From Microbacterium soli (GTDB taxonomy: Bacteria; Actinomycetota; Actinomycetes; Actinomycetales; Microbacteriaceae), in the NCBI RefSeq assembly GCF_039539005.1, contig NZ_BAABCP010000001.1, positions 930,001 through 994,000 of the forward strand: a stretch of 64,000 nucleotides of DNA, given 5' to 3'. The notes under the pieces were generated by a model that saw only the letters and a list, made by a program, of their open reading frames with translations, was not told the DNA's origin and made no database searches. Position 1 is the stretch's first letter, and each line of letters begins with the position of its first letter. The position numbers were made by a program, and so were the translations under genes. Shown here one piece after another: positions 61,855 through 64,000 of this stretch.

Positions 61855-63173
61855 CACTCCCCCTGTCCCGGTGCCGTCCTCTGCGCGATCTCCCGGCTCA
61901 GGGTCGGCCCCTGCTCGAGCAGCTGCACCCAGGCACCCGGGACGACGACCGCCTGCGCGGTCCGGTAGCCCAGCAGCTCGAGGTCCGCGGCGGATTCGAC
62001 GGGGAAGAACACGCCCGCCTCCGACACGAACCCGTAGGTGGCTCCCTCGCCCGTGCCGCGCACGCTGACGGCGACGCCCGTGCCGGGTTTCACACGGGTG
62101 CCCGGCTCCGCACCCTCGGGGACGTCGGCGACCGAGACCGCGGGGTCGTCCGAGCCGGGTGTCATCCGCAGGCAGGCGGCAGAGGGGTTCTCCGCCGGGA
62201 CCGGCACCTGTTCGGGCCAGCCCTCCGGCACGGCACGGGAGTTCGCATCACGGAGGTTCGTGGCCTCGGCGACCGTCAGCTCCGCGGGATCGACGCCGAC
62301 GTACGCGGTCAGGAGGGTGCGGGCGAAGGGCGTCGCGGGCACGAGGCGTCCGCCACCGTCCACGATGTACTCGGCCACCGTCTCTCCATCGGCCTGGGTG
62401 TGCACGACCTGGCCGACGACGAGGCCCGCGGCACCGGCATCCGATCCCAGCTCGCTGCCGAGGTCCACGGCCAGCGGCGGGCCGGGCGCGACGAGGTTCA
62501 GCCACAGCGCCGACACGGTCGGCACGGCGCGCACGTCGTCGATGCCGAGGAACACGCTCGCGACCACCGCGACGCTGTCGGTGGGCACCGCGTAGCGACG
62601 ATCAGCCTGGAGGAACCAGTACGCGCCGTCCTCGTCCGCGACGAGTGCGGCCCGCTCCTGCGACGACCCGCTCGGGTCGTCCAGCAGTCGGGTGGAGATC
62701 CGCTGGGGAGCGTCCGCGGACACGCAGCCGAGCCACGCCCCGTCGTACTGCCGGTCGGGCGCGGGCAGACTGTCCGGCGCGCCGTCGATGCCGATTTCGG
62801 CCGGGTCGCGCGCGATGCCGTCGAGCTTGTCCGCCGGCACGGAGATGACCTCCGTCGTGCCGGCCAGCAGGCGCGCGCTGGCGAGGTTCCTGACCGGGTG
62901 GAGCGTGTCGTTCAGCGCGACGTACCGGGTCCCCTCGCCCTGCACGACGATGATCGAGCCGTCACCCCAGCCCTTCGGGAGAGTGCCGGTGAACGTCCCG
63001 ATCAGCAGCGAGACGATGACGGTGAGGATGCCGAGGGCGACGCTGACGACGACGCCCCGCAGGGGCTTGGCCGGCGGCAGCTCTCGCCCGCCGGGCGCGC
63101 CGCTGGTGAACGCCGTCTGGAGCCGTCGACGGTTGAACGCCTGCGCCTGCAGCAGCTCGGATTTGGATGCCAT
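61854..63173 (-). CDS. eccB: Type VII secretion protein EccB
   Basis: 439-aa component of the ESX membrane complex. The opening, ASKSELLQAQAFNRRRLQTA, is the EccB signature; one transmembrane helix (about residues 40-62) is followed by a large periplasmic R-repeat domain with paired cysteines (LGCVSADAP, AACLRMTP). ATG 63173 lies 3 bp after the upstream EccD-like stop, and its stop overlaps mycP, so eccD-eccB-mycP form one unit. Confidence 0.95.
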   Translation of the reverse strand: MASKSELLQAQAFNRRRLQTAFTSGAPGGRELPPAKPLRGVVVSVALGILTVIVSLLIGTFTGTLPKGWGDGSIIVVQGEGTRYVALNDTLHPVRNLASARLLAGTTEVISVPADKLDGIARDPAEIGIDGAPDSLPAPDRQYDGAWLGCVSADAPQRISTRLLDDPSGSSQERAALVADEDGAYWFLQADRRYAVPTDSVAVVASVFLGIDDVRAVPTVSALWLNLVAPGPPLAVDLGSELGSDAGAAGLVVGQVVHTQADGETVAEYIVDGGGRLVPATPFARTLLTAYVGVDPAELTVAEATNLRDANSRAVPEGWPEQVPVPAENPSAACLRMTPGSDDPAVSVADVPEGAEPGTRVKPGTGVAVSVRGTGEGATYGFVSEAGVFFPVESAADLELLGYRTAQAVVVPGAWVQLLEQGPTLSREIAQRTAPGQGE

Positions 63174-63176
63174 GGA

Positions 63177-64000
63177 TCAGAACCAGCCCCCGGCGATGAT
63201 GGCCAGCGGCAGGAGCAGGGCGATCGTCGCCCATTCCGCGAAGTCGGCCAGGCGCGTCAGACCCAGTCGGGCCCTGCCGCTGAGCAGCACGATCACGATG
63301 ACGCACACGGCGGTCGCGGCCAGGGCCACCACGAGGACGCCGATCCAGTCCGGGTGGGAGATCATGGCGGCGACGACTCCCAGCGCCACTGCGGTCAGGG
63401 CGCCGGCCACGACGATCACGATGTCGAAGTGCGAGTACACCTGCCTGGTTCCCAGCAGCATGCCGGCGAGGGTGAGCACCCACAGCAGGAGTCCCCAGAA
63501 GCCGGATGCCACCACGGGCGCCGTCGCGATCAGCACGATCAGGCACAGCGCGATCCGCAGCGACACCTGGTAGCGGTGAGCACGCACGTACAGCTTCGCG
63601 ACCTGCTCGGGCGAGATGTGCTCGGGGGCGCTGTACACCTCGGAGTCGTCGCGGGCCGAGACGACGCGCAGCGGGACGGAGGCCAGCGCCACCCAGGGCG
63701 CGCCCAGTCCCGCGATGCCCGCGAGCGCCATGGCCGCGGTCAGGGTCCCGGCGACCGGGGCCGCCATCCAGGCGACCAGGGCGCCGATCACGAGGAGCAC
63801 GCCGCCCAGCGCGATGGGGATGAGACCGTACTCCCGCCGGCTGCGCAGCGCGAGCATGGCGATGACGCCGAACACGAGCACCGCCGCGCCGCCGGCGACC
63901 AGCGGAAGGCCCCACCCCGGCCCGGTCGGCAGCGCCGTGTAGCCCGCCGCCCCCGCGAAGGCGGAGGAGACCAGCGCGAGCGCCATCGCCGCCTGGGAGG
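63177..64000 (-). CDS. eccD: EccD-like integral membrane protein, 5' part outside window
   Basis: The C-terminal about 274 residues of a polytopic membrane protein, with eight or so transmembrane segments and a cytosolic loop SAPEHISPEQVAKLYVRAHR. The loop and helix pattern match the second half of EccD, the pore-forming subunit of type VII systems. The frame is open to the window edge, and the internal ATG at 63986 is not a credible start. It directly precedes eccB, the usual partner. Confidence 0.85.
   Translation of the reverse strand, partial: SQAAMALALVSSAFAGAAGYTALPTGPGWGLPLVAGGAAVLVFGVIAMLALRSRREYGLIPIALGGVLLVIGALVAWMAAPVAGTLTAAMALAGIAGLGAPWVALASVPLRVVSARDDSEVYSAPEHISPEQVAKLYVRAHRYQVSLRIALCLIVLIATAPVVASGFWGLLLWVLTLAGMLLGTRQVYSHFDIVIVVAGALTAVALGVVAAMISHPDWIGVLVVALAATAVCVIVIVLLSGRARLGLTRLADFAEWATIALLLPLAIIAGGWF

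Overview
The window looks like a chromosomal segment of a high-GC actinobacterium, most likely a Microbacteriaceae member close to Microbacterium. The grounds are very high GC at third codon positions, many GTG starts, an ftsH-folE-folP-folB-folK-DUF3180-PH-PH gene order, mycoredoxin- and mycosin-type proteins, a type VII secretion locus, and the dispersed GGTCGTTGAGCG... intergenic repeat that I associate from memory with this family. Genus assignment is inference, not a search result.

Layout. 0.1-10.2 kb: tRNA-Ser, serS with a coupled HAD phosphatase, a lipid kinase, cardiolipin synthase, a small membrane protein, a DUF4192 protein, lysS and a large DUF2207 membrane protein. 10.2-18.8 kb: a tightly packed minus-strand series (hpt; then ftsH, folE, folP, folB, folK, DUF3180, two bacterial PH-domain proteins and a DUF2520 Rossmann protein), several joined by 4-nt stop/start overlaps. 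18.8-22.8 kb: DUF937 protein, TetR remnant, tilS, ppa and an M23 peptidase. 23.0-23.3 kb: tRNA-Glu, tRNA-Asp, tRNA-Phe.

Accessory region, 23.3-29.0 kb. The last 44 bp of tRNA-Phe are repeated exactly 3.4 kb downstream (23287-23330 and 26716-26759), the signature of site-specific integration. Between the copies lie a Cys-rich small protein, a metallophosphoesterase with a coupled small ORF, and an AIPR (abortive infection) protein with a PD-(D/E)xK-like N-terminus; no integrase is present. Immediately downstream are a Fic protein preceded by a 35-bp near-palindrome and the degraded remains of a P-loop ATPase. This looks like a small defence cassette or defence island remnant and is the best candidate for an undescribed system here.

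29.0-48.9 kb: MerR/GyrI regulator, a membrane-anchored HExxH protein, a Mug-type DNA glycosylase, dgt, an ATP-grasp ligase, then an organosulfur/methionine cluster (SfnB/DszC-like oxidase, MetY-like sulfhydrylase, SsuD-like and SfnG-like monooxygenases and an AhpD-like protein), LtrA, a GT2-GtrA glycosyltransferase, mycoredoxin, aldehyde dehydrogenase, proline iminopeptidase, neutral zinc metallopeptidase, malate dehydrogenase, and a serine-recombinase-like protein that lacks the catalytic serine.

49.0-64.0 kb: a type VII (ESX-like) secretion locus with two WXG100 proteins, fused three-ATPase EccC, an EccD-like protein with a ubiquitin-like N-terminus, an RDD-FHA-FHA protein, two candidate secreted substrates, a DUF2510 protein with an 18-bp tandem repeat, an FHA-HTH protein, a coiled-coil protein, mycosin, EccB, and an EccD cut by the window edge. 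I see no EccE or EccA in the window.

A recurring theme is a TANNNT -10 box 6-7 nt before the start codon (serS, lipid kinase, DUF2207, hpt, tilS, ATP-grasp, metY, mycoredoxin, metallopeptidase, mdh), which predicts widespread leaderless transcripts.
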